From assembly GCA_034522075.1 (NCBI GenBank), contig JAXHLO010000006.1, positions 124,001 to 188,000 of the forward strand: DNA of 64,000 nt, written 5' to 3'. The notes under the pieces are model-generated. The model had not been told where the DNA came from. It worked only from the letters and a program-made list of their open reading frames with translations, and did no database searches. Made by a program: the position numbers and the translations under genes. Shown piece after piece: positions 55,409 to 63,285 of this stretch (position 1 is the first letter of the stretch; each line of letters starts with the position of its first letter). This stretch comes from UBA7803 sp034522075 (GTDB taxonomy: Bacteria; Pseudomonadota; Gammaproteobacteria; Pseudomonadales; Azotimanducaceae).

Positions 55409-57751
55409 TCAGAACAAGCCGAGCTGCCGGTCGTCGCCGATGACCCGGTCGAAGTCACGCCCCAGGGACGTCAGAATCGGCTCCGCCACCGGACGGATCT
55501 GGCGCTCGAGATAATGCTCCCGGTCCAGCTCAGCGCTGCGGGCATCCAGCGGCTCCGGCCCCGCCACCGTCATGACATAGGCGACGATGCGTCCGGGCGC
55601 CGATGGCGACTTGCGCGCTGCGGCCACATGAGGCGGCGTGCTCGAGGTGTATTCCTGCAGACTCTTACGCAGCCCCTTGCGATAGACCAGCCGCTCATCG
55701 AGCTCGCCGCGGCGCAACGCCGCAACCACGTCGCGCAGATAGTCGTCCACCGGCTCGTCAGCGAACAGGCGCCGGTAGAGCTCGCGTTGAACCTGCTTGG
55801 CGAGTTCGGTCCAGTCGCGGCGCACGACTTCCATGCCGACGAATTCCACCTCTTCGGCACCGTAGCGCAAGCCGGCGTAACGCTTGCGCGCACCGCTCGT
55901 GCCGCTGCGCACGGACGGCAGGATGAGGCGCACGTAGAGCTTCTCGAACTCGAGTTCCAGCGCGCTCCTGACTTGCCAGCGTTCGCTGACATAGGCGTCG
56001 AGATCGGCATTGACGGCCCTGGCAAGCTGCTTCGCCTGCTCTGCGGCGTGGGCGGCGTCGGCGGTATTGGCGTGCACGAACAGACTGTCCGTATCGCCGT
56101 AGAGCACCTCAAAACCGCGCGCCTCGAACCAGGTCTTCGACCACTGCAGCAGATGGCGGCCCTGACTGGTGATGGCATTGGCGATGGCAGCGTTGTGAAA
56201 GCGGCAGGCCGGCGTGCCCAGAACACCGTAGAACGAATTCATGAGGATCTTGATGGCCTGGGACGCCACCTCGTCGCCGGCGCGCTTCGCCGCCGCGCGG
56301 CGCGGAAACAACTCGTCGAGCATGCCCGGCAGAATGGCCGGGTCGCGGCGAAAGGCGGCACCGTTCTCGAGGACGATGAGATTCCCGCCGCCGTTCCCGT
56401 TCGCGGATTCCGCCACGAAGCCCAGCGGGTCGATGTTGAAGGTGCGGATGAGACTCGGGTAGAGGCTGCGGAAGTCGAACACCCAGACGTTGTCGTGCAA
56501 CCCCACCCGCGGCTCGAAGACGTGCCCACCGGCCTGGGCCACATGGACGCGTGAGTCACTTGAACGCACCGACGGGGCGACGCGTCCGCGTTTGCGCAAT
56601 TCCATCAGATAGAGAAAGTCGAAGGAGGCAATGCTGGCGGCCACCCGATCCGGCGTCATGCCCGTCAGCCGGCTGCGGGCAAAGGCCAGGGTCACCAGGT
56701 CGAGTTTCTGCAGGATCTGAAACGGCAAGCGGGCGTCGGTGCGCGCATAACGGGCGAACGCCGGGAGGTCGTTGCGGTAGTTCGCGAGGATCTCCCCGAC
56801 CCGGTCGTCCACGGCGCCGTGCAGTGCCTTGCCCTCGTCGAGCACGGCCCGGGCCACCGCTTCCAGGCTGTAGTCGTCCTGGCGGACGAACGCACCACGG
56901 AGCAGATCGATGCCGTCGAGCACCAGACGGCCGGGAATGCTGGCCGCACCGCTGCCGAAATACCCCTCTGCCTTACGCAGGCGCATCTCGCCGTCGTCGC
57001 GGCCGAGGCGCAGGGGCCGGCGCAACCGGGCCGCCACGGCGGCGAGAAAGGTCAGGTCGAAATCCACCACGTTCCAGCCGGTGAGCACGTCCGGGTCGAG
57101 TTCGGCCACGCGCCGACAGAAGGCATCGAGCACCCGGCTTTCATCCGGCAGGCCGATGGCACCGTCCGGCATGCTGCGCCCGGCCGGATCGACGATGAAC
57201 ACTTCGTCACTGCCCAGGCCATAGAGCGATATGGCCAACAGGGTGTCGGCGCGCGGATCGGTTTCGATATCGAAGGACAACACGCGCGGTATCAGGGGCA
57301 CGGCGTCCGCATCATGGTCAGGGGCGATCTCTGCGTCGTCGAACACCAGGTCGACGCCAGAGCCGCTGCTGCCCTGCCCGCGGATCACACAGGCACCTTT
57401 GACGCCCCGGTCGATGAGGTAACGGGTAGCGAAGCGCACGTCGGCCTCGAAGGTATCGATGCCGGCCCGGTGCAACGCATCGCGGGCGGCAGCGGCGTCA
57501 GCCGGCAGAACCGTCTCGACCCGCCACACGGGCTCGCCGCTGAGCGCGCACAGGTCGGTTGGCGCAGCATCCCAGCCGGCGATGGCTTTGACTCGGGGCG
57601 CCGCCTCGGCCGCCACGTAGAAGTAAGGGCGCCGACGGGCATCACGCAACAGGAAGCTGCGGCCGTCCTGCAGGCGGCCGTAGAGGTGGATCACCGGCAT
57701 GCCGGCGCGAATCCGGTAGGTGGCCTGCAGAATGAAACCGCGGTGAGTCAT
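55409..57751 (-). CDS. polB: DNA polymerase II (family B)
   Basis: 780 residues. Exonuclease I motif FDIETDP near 165, exonuclease II VLTGWNVVDFDLTFLAAV near 230; polymerase motif A FDFRSLYPSLIRTFNIDP near 410, motif B KILMNSFYGVLGTP near 480, motif C YGDTDSLFVH near 535. The C-terminus DRQLGLF is a beta-clamp-binding motif. ATG 57751 chosen. Pol II restarts replication and is often part of the DNA-damage response. Upstream region is shared with a divergent response regulator. Confidence 0.92.
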   Translation of the reverse strand: MTHRGFILQATYRIRAGMPVIHLYGRLQDGRSFLLRDARRRPYFYVAAEAAPRVKAIAGWDAAPTDLCALSGEPVWRVETVLPADAAAARDALHRAGIDTFEADVRFATRYLIDRGVKGACVIRGQGSSGSGVDLVFDDAEIAPDHDADAVPLIPRVLSFDIETDPRADTLLAISLYGLGSDEVFIVDPAGRSMPDGAIGLPDESRVLDAFCRRVAELDPDVLTGWNVVDFDLTFLAAVAARLRRPLRLGRDDGEMRLRKAEGYFGSGAASIPGRLVLDGIDLLRGAFVRQDDYSLEAVARAVLDEGKALHGAVDDRVGEILANYRNDLPAFARYARTDARLPFQILQKLDLVTLAFARSRLTGMTPDRVAASIASFDFLYLMELRKRGRVAPSVRSSDSRVHVAQAGGHVFEPRVGLHDNVWVFDFRSLYPSLIRTFNIDPLGFVAESANGNGGGNLIVLENGAAFRRDPAILPGMLDELFPRRAAAKRAGDEVASQAIKILMNSFYGVLGTPACRFHNAAIANAITSQGRHLLQWSKTWFEARGFEVLYGDTDSLFVHANTADAAHAAEQAKQLARAVNADLDAYVSERWQVRSALELEFEKLYVRLILPSVRSGTSGARKRYAGLRYGAEEVEFVGMEVVRRDWTELAKQVQRELYRRLFADEPVDDYLRDVVAALRRGELDERLVYRKGLRKSLQEYTSSTPPHVAAARKSPSAPGRIVAYVMTVAGPEPLDARSAELDREHYLERQIRPVAEPILTSLGRDFDRVIGDDRQLGLF

Positions 57752-57880
57752 GAGGCCATTGTCCCGCGTTTGCTGCACCAGATGGACAGGCACAGGATGA
57801 AAACTCTGCGGGTTTCACGGTTCATTCACGGGGCGGCAGCGATAGTTGGCGATTAAGCCTACCGGATTTAAACTCGCATC

Positions 57881-58594
57881 ATGGCCAGCGGACAGAAAGG
57901 CAGCATCCTGCTGGTTGAAGACCATCAGGAGCTTGCCGGCACCGTCGGGGATTTCCTCGAAGCACAGAACTATGCCGTGGATTTCGCCGCCGATGGCCTG
58001 CTGGCCATGCACCTGGCGGTGACCCAGCAGTTCGACGCCATCATTCTGGACGTGATGCTGCCGGGACTCGACGGTCTGAGCGTCTGCAAGCGGCTGCGCA
58101 AGGACGCCCAGCTCACGACTCCCATCATCATGCTCACCGCCCGGGATCAGCTCGACGACAAGCTGAGCGGCTTCGACGTAGGCGCCGACGACTATCTGGT
58201 CAAACCCTTCGACCTGCCGGAGCTGGTGGCACGCGTCGAAGCACTGATCCGCCGCGGTAAGGGTATATCGTCGGCCTATTCAGTGGGCGATCTGTCCATG
58301 AACCTGGATACCATGGAGGTTCGCCGCGGCGACACGGACATCAAGCTGTCGCGCACCCTGTTCGACATTCTGAAGATTCTGCTGCGCGAGGCACCCAAGG
58401 TCGTGCCGCGGGAGACCATCGAACGGGAACTATGGGGCGACGATCTGCCGGACAGCGACACCCTGCGCAGCCACCTTTATAACCTGCGACGCGCTGTGGA
58501 CAAGCCATTCGATCACCCCATGATCGAAACCCTGGCAGGACGGGGCTACCGGATCCGCACGCGAAACGCCGACAGCACGCCCTCCGGAGCCTGA
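57881..58594 (+). CDS. OmpR/PhoB-type response regulator (orphan)
   Basis: 237 residues. Receiver domain with phosphoacceptor Asp in AIILDVMLPGLDGLSVC near 58, Thr/Lys switch residues in IIMLTARDQ and DYLVKPFDLPEL, then a winged-helix DNA-binding domain (LSRTLFDILKILLREAPKVVPRETIERELWGDD). No histidine kinase gene is adjacent. The stop is 5 bases before the photolyase start, so the two may be one operon. Confidence 0.88.
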   Translation: MASGQKGSILLVEDHQELAGTVGDFLEAQNYAVDFAADGLLAMHLAVTQQFDAIILDVMLPGLDGLSVCKRLRKDAQLTTPIIMLTARDQLDDKLSGFDVGADDYLVKPFDLPELVARVEALIRRGKGISSAYSVGDLSMNLDTMEVRRGDTDIKLSRTLFDILKILLREAPKVVPRETIERELWGDDLPDSDTLRSHLYNLRRAVDKPFDHPMIETLAGRGYRIRTRNADSTPSGA

Positions 58595-58599
58595 CAATC

Positions 58600-60006
58600 G
58601 TGCGCACGCTAATGTGGTTCCGCAACGATCTGCGGGTGGATGACAATCCGGCTCTCTATGACGCCTGCGCACACGGTGACGTGATCGCCGTTTTCTGCCT
58701 GTGCAACCGGCAGTGGCGCAGCCACGACGTCGGCGACAACCGCTTCGCCTTTCTGCTGGACAGCCTGCATGCACTGGCCGGAGATCTGCACGGCCTGGGC
58801 ATTCCCCTGCGTCTGGTGACGGAGCCGTGGTTCGACGGGGTGGCGGGACGCCTGGTTAATGTGGCGCAAAGCGTGCAGGCCGATGCGCTGACGTTCAACG
58901 AGGAGTATCCGCTCAACGAGCGGGTACGGGATTCGCGGGTCAGGCGTGCCTTCGAGGTTGCCGGTATGGCAGTGACATCGCACCACGGCGGGACGCTGCA
59001 GCCGCCGGGCACGGTACTGACCAATGCGGGGGAGCCGTACACGGTATTCACGCCGTTCAAGCGGCGCTGGCTGGATCAGTGCCATGGCTCTGTGCTGGAC
59101 CCGCTGCCGCGCCCCCGACGTCAGCGGCGGCCGGCGATAGAGGATTCCGCGCTGCCCGAGCAGACGGACGGTGTGCAGCGTGACCGGGTAGCGCAGCAAT
59201 GGCCCGGCGGCCGCCGTGAGGCACAGCGGCGCCTGGACGATTTCATCGACAACCGGGCGGTGGCCTATCAGGAAGACCGTGACTTTCCGGCCATCGACGG
59301 GACCAGCAGCCTTTCCCCATACCTGTCGGTTGGCAGCATTTCGGCACGAACATGCCTGCACGCGGCGTTCCAGGCCAACGACGGTCGCCTGCACGGCGGC
59401 AATGCCGGCTTGAGCAACTGGATCAGCGAGCTGATCTGGCGCGACTTTTACCGGCACGTGACGGCGCATTTCCCCCACGTAAGCCGCGGCCAGGCATTCC
59501 GCCGGGAATTCGATGCACTGCCGTGGCGGCATGCGCCGGGCGAACTCGAAGCATGGCAGGCCGGGCGCACGGGATATCCTCTGGTGGATGCGGCCATGCG
59601 CCAGCTCAACGAGACCGGCTGGATGCACAACCGATTGCGCATGGTTTCGGCCATGTTCCTGAGCAAGCACCTGCTGCTGGACTGGCGGTTGGGCGAACGC
59701 TACTTCATGGAACAACTGGTGGACGGCGATTTCGCTGCCAATAACGGCGGCTGGCAGTGGAGCGCCTCTACCGGTACAGACGCCGCCCCCTATTTCCGTA
59801 TCTTCAACCCGTTCACTCAGGCGACGCGATTCGACCCGGAGGGTACATTCGTGCGCCGCTATGTGCCGGAGCTTGCCGAAGCACCGACCCGGGCCGTGCT
59901 GAACCCGGTGAAATACCCGGTGAACGGCTACCCGGCGCCGATCGTAGACCACAAGATGGCGCGGCAGCGGGCCCTGGATTCCTTCAAGGCGCTGCAGGGC
60001 GGCTAA
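58600..60006 (+). CDS. phrB: Deoxyribodipyrimidine photolyase
   Basis: 468 residues. N-terminal chromophore domain RTLMWFRNDLRVDDNPALYDA; FAD-binding part with LSPYLSVGSISARTCLHAAFQAN, ISELIWRDFYRHVTAHFPHV, and the DNA-repair region GWMHNRLRMVSAMFLSKHLLLDWRLGERYFMEQLVDGDFAANNGGWQWSASTGTDAAPYFRIFNP. The Trp pathway residues seem present. GTG 58600 is the start. The last bases overlap the integron integrase stop on the other strand. Confidence 0.92.
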   Translation: MRTLMWFRNDLRVDDNPALYDACAHGDVIAVFCLCNRQWRSHDVGDNRFAFLLDSLHALAGDLHGLGIPLRLVTEPWFDGVAGRLVNVAQSVQADALTFNEEYPLNERVRDSRVRRAFEVAGMAVTSHHGGTLQPPGTVLTNAGEPYTVFTPFKRRWLDQCHGSVLDPLPRPRRQRRPAIEDSALPEQTDGVQRDRVAQQWPGGRREAQRRLDDFIDNRAVAYQEDRDFPAIDGTSSLSPYLSVGSISARTCLHAAFQANDGRLHGGNAGLSNWISELIWRDFYRHVTAHFPHVSRGQAFRREFDALPWRHAPGELEAWQAGRTGYPLVDAAMRQLNETGWMHNRLRMVSAMFLSKHLLLDWRLGERYFMEQLVDGDFAANNGGWQWSASTGTDAAPYFRIFNPFTQATRFDPEGTFVRRYVPELAEAPTRAVLNPVKYPVNGYPAPIVDHKMARQRALDSFKALQGG

Positions 60007-61004
60007 CCACGTGAGCTCGGCGGCACCCCGGGCCGAAGATCTGGAAGCAGCCGGTTCAACGGGCTGATCACGGCTGCGCCGCCGCGTTCGAGCAGGTGCG
60101 TGTAGATCTGAGTCGTGCGCAGGTCCTGATGGCCGAGCTGCTCCTGAACCGTGCGGATATCCGCTCCGCCAGCCAGGAGATGCGTAGCAAACGAGTGGCG
60201 GAAGGTGTGGCAACTGGCGCGGCGGGTAATGCCGGCGCGGCGAATGGCTGCGCGGACGGCACGCTGCAGACCGCTGGCGTCGACGTGGTGGCGGTGAACT
60301 TCGCCGGTTCGGGGATCCGCCGCGCGCCGCGCGGCGGGGAAGACGAACTGCCAGGCAAGCTCCCGGGCACCATTCGGGTATTTGCGCGACAGCGCCTGGG
60401 GCAGCCACACGGAGCCATAGCCCGATGCCAGGTCCCGTTCGTGGCGGCGCCGAACGGTGGTGATCTGCTCACGCAGGTGGCTTATCAGCCCATCGGCGAG
60501 GGTTACCACCCGATCCTTACGGCCCTTACCGTCGCGCACGATGATGCAGCGGTAGTCGAAATCCACATCTTTAACGCGTAACCGCACGCACTCCATCAGG
60601 CGCAGGCCGGATCCGTACAGCAGCGCGGCCCTGAGCCAGTGATGGCCGTCCAACTCGGCGAGTACGCGGACTACTTCCTCCTCGGTGAAGACAGACGGCA
60701 GTTGCTTCGGCTTGCGTGCCCGCTCCATATCGGCGAGGTCTTTGAGCGGCCTGTTGAGCACGTTGGCGTAGAGGAACAGCAGCGCACTGAGCGCCTGGGA
60801 CTGGGTCGATGCCGAAACGTCGCGCTCGGTGGCCAGCCAGGTGAGAAAGTGACTGATGTCGGCGGAGCCGAGCTCTTCGGGATGACGGTAGCCATGAAAA
60901 CGGATGAAGCGCTTCACCCATCCCACGTAAGCACGCTCCGTGCGGATGCTGTAGTGACGTACACGGATGGCCTGACGCAGGGAGGCTAAGAGTGGACTTG
61001 CCAT
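60003..61004 (-). CDS. intI: Integron integrase IntI
   Basis: 333-residue tyrosine recombinase. N-terminal DNA-binding SAM-like domain RVRHYSIRTERAYVGWVKRFIRFHG; catalytic Arg in GSGLRLMECVRLRVKDVDF near 157; the integron-specific insertion around AWQFVFPAARRAADPRTGEV and RHHVDASGLQRAV; HTFRHSFATHLL (HxxR) near 270; LGHQD near 295 and the nucleophile Tyr in TQIYTHLLERGG near 305. ATG 61004 is preferred over 61067 because MASPLLASLRQAIRVRHYS matches other IntI N-termini. Its start faces the cassettes. No LexA-box (CTGT-N8-ACAG) was found upstream. Confidence 0.92.
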   Translation of the reverse strand: MASPLLASLRQAIRVRHYSIRTERAYVGWVKRFIRFHGYRHPEELGSADISHFLTWLATERDVSASTQSQALSALLFLYANVLNRPLKDLADMERARKPKQLPSVFTEEEVVRVLAELDGHHWLRAALLYGSGLRLMECVRLRVKDVDFDYRCIIVRDGKGRKDRVVTLADGLISHLREQITTVRRRHERDLASGYGSVWLPQALSRKYPNGARELAWQFVFPAARRAADPRTGEVHRHHVDASGLQRAVRAAIRRAGITRRASCHTFRHSFATHLLAGGADIRTVQEQLGHQDLRTTQIYTHLLERGGAAVISPLNRLLPDLRPGVPPSSRG

Positions 61005-61199
61005 GGGCGAGGCAGCTAAATGGAGGCAGGGTAGAGGCGGCGAGCGGCCAGCGGTAGCCGCGATCACCTCGGCAGTTTGCCGGTCATTCGCGTTATGAGG
61101 GATAGGCGGAAAGCTTCCGTGTCTGGGCGATTAGGCGGTATCCGCATTCCGCCGCATGGACAAAATTCTCGACAGTGATAATGTGTTGATTCGAGTCGC

Positions 61200-61269
61200 G
61201 GAGCTCAGGGCGAGCGGGAACGCGGGATTCGGGATTAGACGGCAGAGTGCCGTCCATTAGGCGTTAGCT
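61200..61269 (+). other. attI region
   Basis: The integration point is GTTAGCT at 61263-61269, just after ATTAGGC. The sequence from about 61200 to here lies between the integrase start and the first cassette and is expected to hold the IntI-binding sites. Limits are uncertain because attI sequences vary by integron class. Confidence 0.6.
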
Positions 61270-61309
61270 GGCAAGCAGCGTCCTTCATATTTCTGACCAT
61301 CTTTCTTGC

Positions 61310-61339
61310 TTGTCTAGTGTGCACATTTGTGCATATACT
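61310..61339 (+). promoter_or_regulatory. Promoter and operator of the BrnTA cassette
   Basis: -35 TTGTCT (61310-61315), 18-base spacer, -10 TATACT (61334-61339). Most of the spacer is a perfect inverted repeat TGCACA-TT-TGTGCA (61320-61333), a good operator for the BrnA antitoxin. The -10 ends 8 bases before the toxin ATG, so the message is leaderless or nearly so. Confidence 0.6.
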
Positions 61340-61347
61340 CACTGCCG

Positions 61348-61620
61348 ATGCACTTCGAGTGGGACAAAGCCAAGGCTGCATCAAACGCCAAGAAACACGG
61401 CGTTCGATTTCCCGAGGCCGTCGTTGCACTTCAGGATGGAGCAGCTTTCACCATCGAGGATCCCGACTCTGAGGGTGAGGATCGCTTCGTTTCCATCGGC
61501 GCTGACGATCTTGGTCGATTGCTGGTGACCGTATTCACCTACCGGAATGAAGGCATTCGGATCATCTCGTCACGTCGGGCCACCAATGGAGAGCGCAGGC
61601 TCTACGAGGACGCACAGTGA
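61348..61620 (+). CDS. brnT: BrnT-family toxin (cassette 1)
   Basis: 90-residue RNase toxin of the BrnT family. MHFEWDKAKAASNAKKHGVRF at the start is the family signature (W-D-x-x-K-x-x-x-N-x-x-K-H). Then EDRFVSIGADDLGRLLVTVFTY and the closing RIISSRRATNGERRLYE, also typical. ATG 61348 fits better than ATG 61327. Overlaps the antitoxin start by 4 bases (GTGA). Own promoter, so it does not depend on the integron Pc promoter. Confidence 0.88.
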   Translation: MHFEWDKAKAASNAKKHGVRFPEAVVALQDGAAFTIEDPDSEGEDRFVSIGADDLGRLLVTVFTYRNEGIRIISSRRATNGERRLYEDAQ

Positions 61621-61868
61621 GAAAGGAGTACGACTTCAGCAAAGGTAAACGAGGTCCTGTCGTGCCTACACACGGCAAGACGCGGATCACTATTCGCCTT
61701 GATGAGGACGTGATCGAGTGGTTCAAACGCCAAGTGGAGGACGCTGGCGGCGGCAATTACCAGAGCCTTATCAATCAAGCATTGCGCCACCACATCGAAC
61801 GCGAGCAGGAGCCGCTCGAGGAGACACTCCGCAGGGTGGTGCGAGAAGAGCTTCGCAGTGCCAGCTAA
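61617..61868 (+). CDS. brnA: BrnA-family antitoxin (cassette 1)
   Basis: 83 residues starting with GTG 61617. RHH-type DNA-binding C-terminal part: KTRITIRLDEDVIEWFKRQVEDAGGGNYQSLINQALRHHIE. Binds BrnT and its operator. The TAA stop lies inside the R'' box of attC1, as usual for integron cassettes. Confidence 0.85.
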   Translation: MRKEYDFSKGKRGPVVPTHGKTRITIRLDEDVIEWFKRQVEDAGGGNYQSLINQALRHHIEREQEPLEETLRRVVREELRSAS

Positions 61869-61962
61869 CAAGGCCGATGCAGCGGACCGTCCAAACCGTC
61901 ACCCAAATTGCTTCCGCAATTTTGCCGCCGGTTCGCCCGGCCGCTGATCGCCAGCGTTAGGC
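61863..61962 (+). repeat. attC1
   Basis: 100 bases. R'' AGCTAAC (61863-61869), central GGACCGTCC-AAACCGTCA, apex hairpin AAATTGC-TTCC-GCAATTT, and R' GTTAGGC (61956-61962). R'' is the complement of GTTAGCT, the bases at the start of this same cassette, which is what excision would expect. Confidence 0.88.
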
Positions 61963-62095
61963 GTAGCGATGGACCACATGCCCTACCCTTCCGGAATGCA
62001 AAGAAGGTCCTCGGGGACATGGAGGACCTCCGGGAACGGTACAATCGCGGCACCTCCCCGATCACGTTGCATCGACACGCCAAGGGCTTGCTGCA

Positions 62096-62410
62096 ATGCG
62101 CCAGATTCGACGCGACGTATACGAGAACCTGAACCAGATTCAGCATGAATATCTTCTTATCGAAGGCCGAGAGTGGCTCGAAACATCCGGGTTGGTGCCT
62201 GCGAATGCTGCTTGGTATTGGAATCCGAGACAAACCGGCGTATCCGACGAGCCGGATATACATTATCTTGTAGGCACCGAATGCCTTATATCCGCAAAGC
62301 GGTAGTCATCAGAGAAGCCAAAAGGTGTAATCGACAAGCGAATGAAGTATACCTTGGAGTCTCTCTCCCGAATGGAGGGTTCTGCTGTTTGGTTCGATTC
62401 CAATGAGTGA
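62096..62410 (+). CDS. Cassette 2 hypothetical protein, interrupted by an in-frame UAG
   Basis: From ATG 62096 the frame runs 69 residues (MRQIRRDVYENLNQIQHEYL at the start, then GLVPANAAWYWNPRQTGVSD) to a TAG at 62303-62305. Beyond it the same frame goes on for 34 residues (SSEKPKGVIDKRMKYTLESL) and stops at TGA 62408-62410, so the protein may once have been longer. I recognise no family. A second open frame upstream (61950-62132) contains KKVLGDMEDLRERYN, which could be another piece. The cassette may be decayed. Confidence 0.4.
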
Positions 62411-62480
62411 CGCAACGCGCAATGACGAAATGCAGGAAGTCTGGATGGGATGTTACCGTGAAGGAAGTTTCGGTGTGACG

Positions 62481-62579
62481 CCTAACCATGGCGATGCAAC
62501 GGACCGTCCAAACCGTCACCAAAATTGCTTCTGCAATTTTGCCGCCGGTTCGCCCGGCCGCTGATCGCCGGCGTTAGGC
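62481..62579 (+). repeat. attC2
   Basis: 99 bases. R'' GCCTAAC (62481-62487), GGACCGTCC-AAACCGTCA, apex AAAATTGC-TTCT-GCAATTTT, R' GTTAGGC (62573-62579). Confidence 0.9.
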
Positions 62580-62616
62580 GGCCGGCTCCGACGTCTTTAG
62601 GAAAGCCAGCCACAGA

Positions 62617-62644
62617 TTGACATACCATATTTGGTATATACAAT
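62617..62644 (+). promoter_or_regulatory. Promoter and operator of the cassette 3 toxin gene
   Basis: -35 TTGACA (62617-62622), 16-base spacer, -10 TACAAT (62639-62644). The spacer holds the inverted repeat ATACCA-TATT-TGGTAT (62622-62637). The first transcribed base would be at or very near the ATG at 62651, and no ribosome site precedes it, so the message looks leaderless. Same design as the cassette 1 promoter. Confidence 0.55.
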
Positions 62645-62650
62645 CCTCCT

Positions 62651-62937
62651 ATGTGGGAGATCTTCGAACATCGGCGTACTGTCCGCCAGCTGAAGAAGCT
62701 TCCTATCGAAATCCTAAAGCGCTACGAGAAGTGGAAGGATATCGTCTCGGTCTCCGGTCCGGCGGGGCTTCGCATGATTCGCGGCTTCAACGACGAGGCG
62801 TTAGGCGGAGACTTGGAAAGGCCACCACTACGTAGAGGTTGAACGGGCGGTGTTGGGGTGATGTCCTTGGGATCGGACGCAATGAAGTGCGTGTCGAAGT
62901 TGTGAGCATCACGGCTCACGACTATCGGAGGAAGTGA
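62651..62937 (+). pseudogene. RelE/HigB-type toxin, frameshifted (cassette 3)
   Basis: Start MWEIFEHRRTVRQLKKLPIE, ILKRYEKWKDIVSVSGPAGL and RMIRGFNDEALGG are typical of small RelE/ParE-like toxins, where the next element is expected as EWKG. In this sequence WKGHHYVEVE is in another frame, and RNEVRVEVVSITAHDYRRK, the toxin C-terminus, is in a third, ending at TGA 62935-62937. At least two frame changes between 62805 and 62885 separate these pieces. The gene is broken, or the sequence is wrong here. Confidence 0.7.
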
Positions 62938-62938
62938 A

Positions 62939-63179
62939 ATGAGCGGCTATTCGCAAGGCGCGGAGTGGCATCGGTTTCTTGGGAAGACGACCCGACGTCG
63001 TGAATCCAGGTATCAGCCGGACAGTCCAACGTCTCTCGCATTCCCAGTCGACCGGGTTCCGGAATGGAACGCGAGCCGCATCAACCCGGTGTAGAACGCG
63101 CCAAACAGCTCGGCCGGGCACTGAAGTGTCATCCTGCTGCTCTCGTGTTCCCCGGATGGGATGTGGAGAACGAGTGGCC
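62939..63179 (+). pseudogene. Antitoxin partner of the cassette 3 toxin, frameshifted
   Basis: ATG 62939 lies 7 bases after GGAGG and one base after the toxin stop, the usual operon spacing. Frame 1 gives MSGYSQGAEWHRFLGKTTRR and stops at 63094; a second frame resumes as VERAKQLGRALKCHPAALVF PGWDVENEW, which resembles the C-termini of antitoxins paired with such toxins. It has no stop before attC3: TGG stands at 63176-63178 where cassettes usually have a stop just before the attC. The match to an antitoxin is by pattern and position. Confidence 0.5.
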
Positions 63180-63275
63180 GCCTAACAATCGCAATGCATC
63201 GGACCGTCCAAACCGTCATCAAAATTGCTTCTGCAATCCCGCCTCGCCCGGGCCACTAATCGCCAGCCGTACGGC
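63180..63275 (+). repeat. attC3, degenerate
   Basis: 96 bases. R'' GCCTAAC (63180-63186) and the GGACCGTCC-AAACCGTCA core are kept. The apex stem is shorter (AAAATTGC-TTCT-GCAATCCC, three end pairs lost) and R' reads GTACGGC (63269-63275) instead of GTTAGGC. Recombination here should be weak. Confidence 0.8.
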
Positions 63276-63285
63276 GCCATTCATA

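Noticed and set aside
61005..61262. LexA box upstream of intI
   Set aside because: No CTGT-N8-ACAG was found, so SOS control is not supported here.
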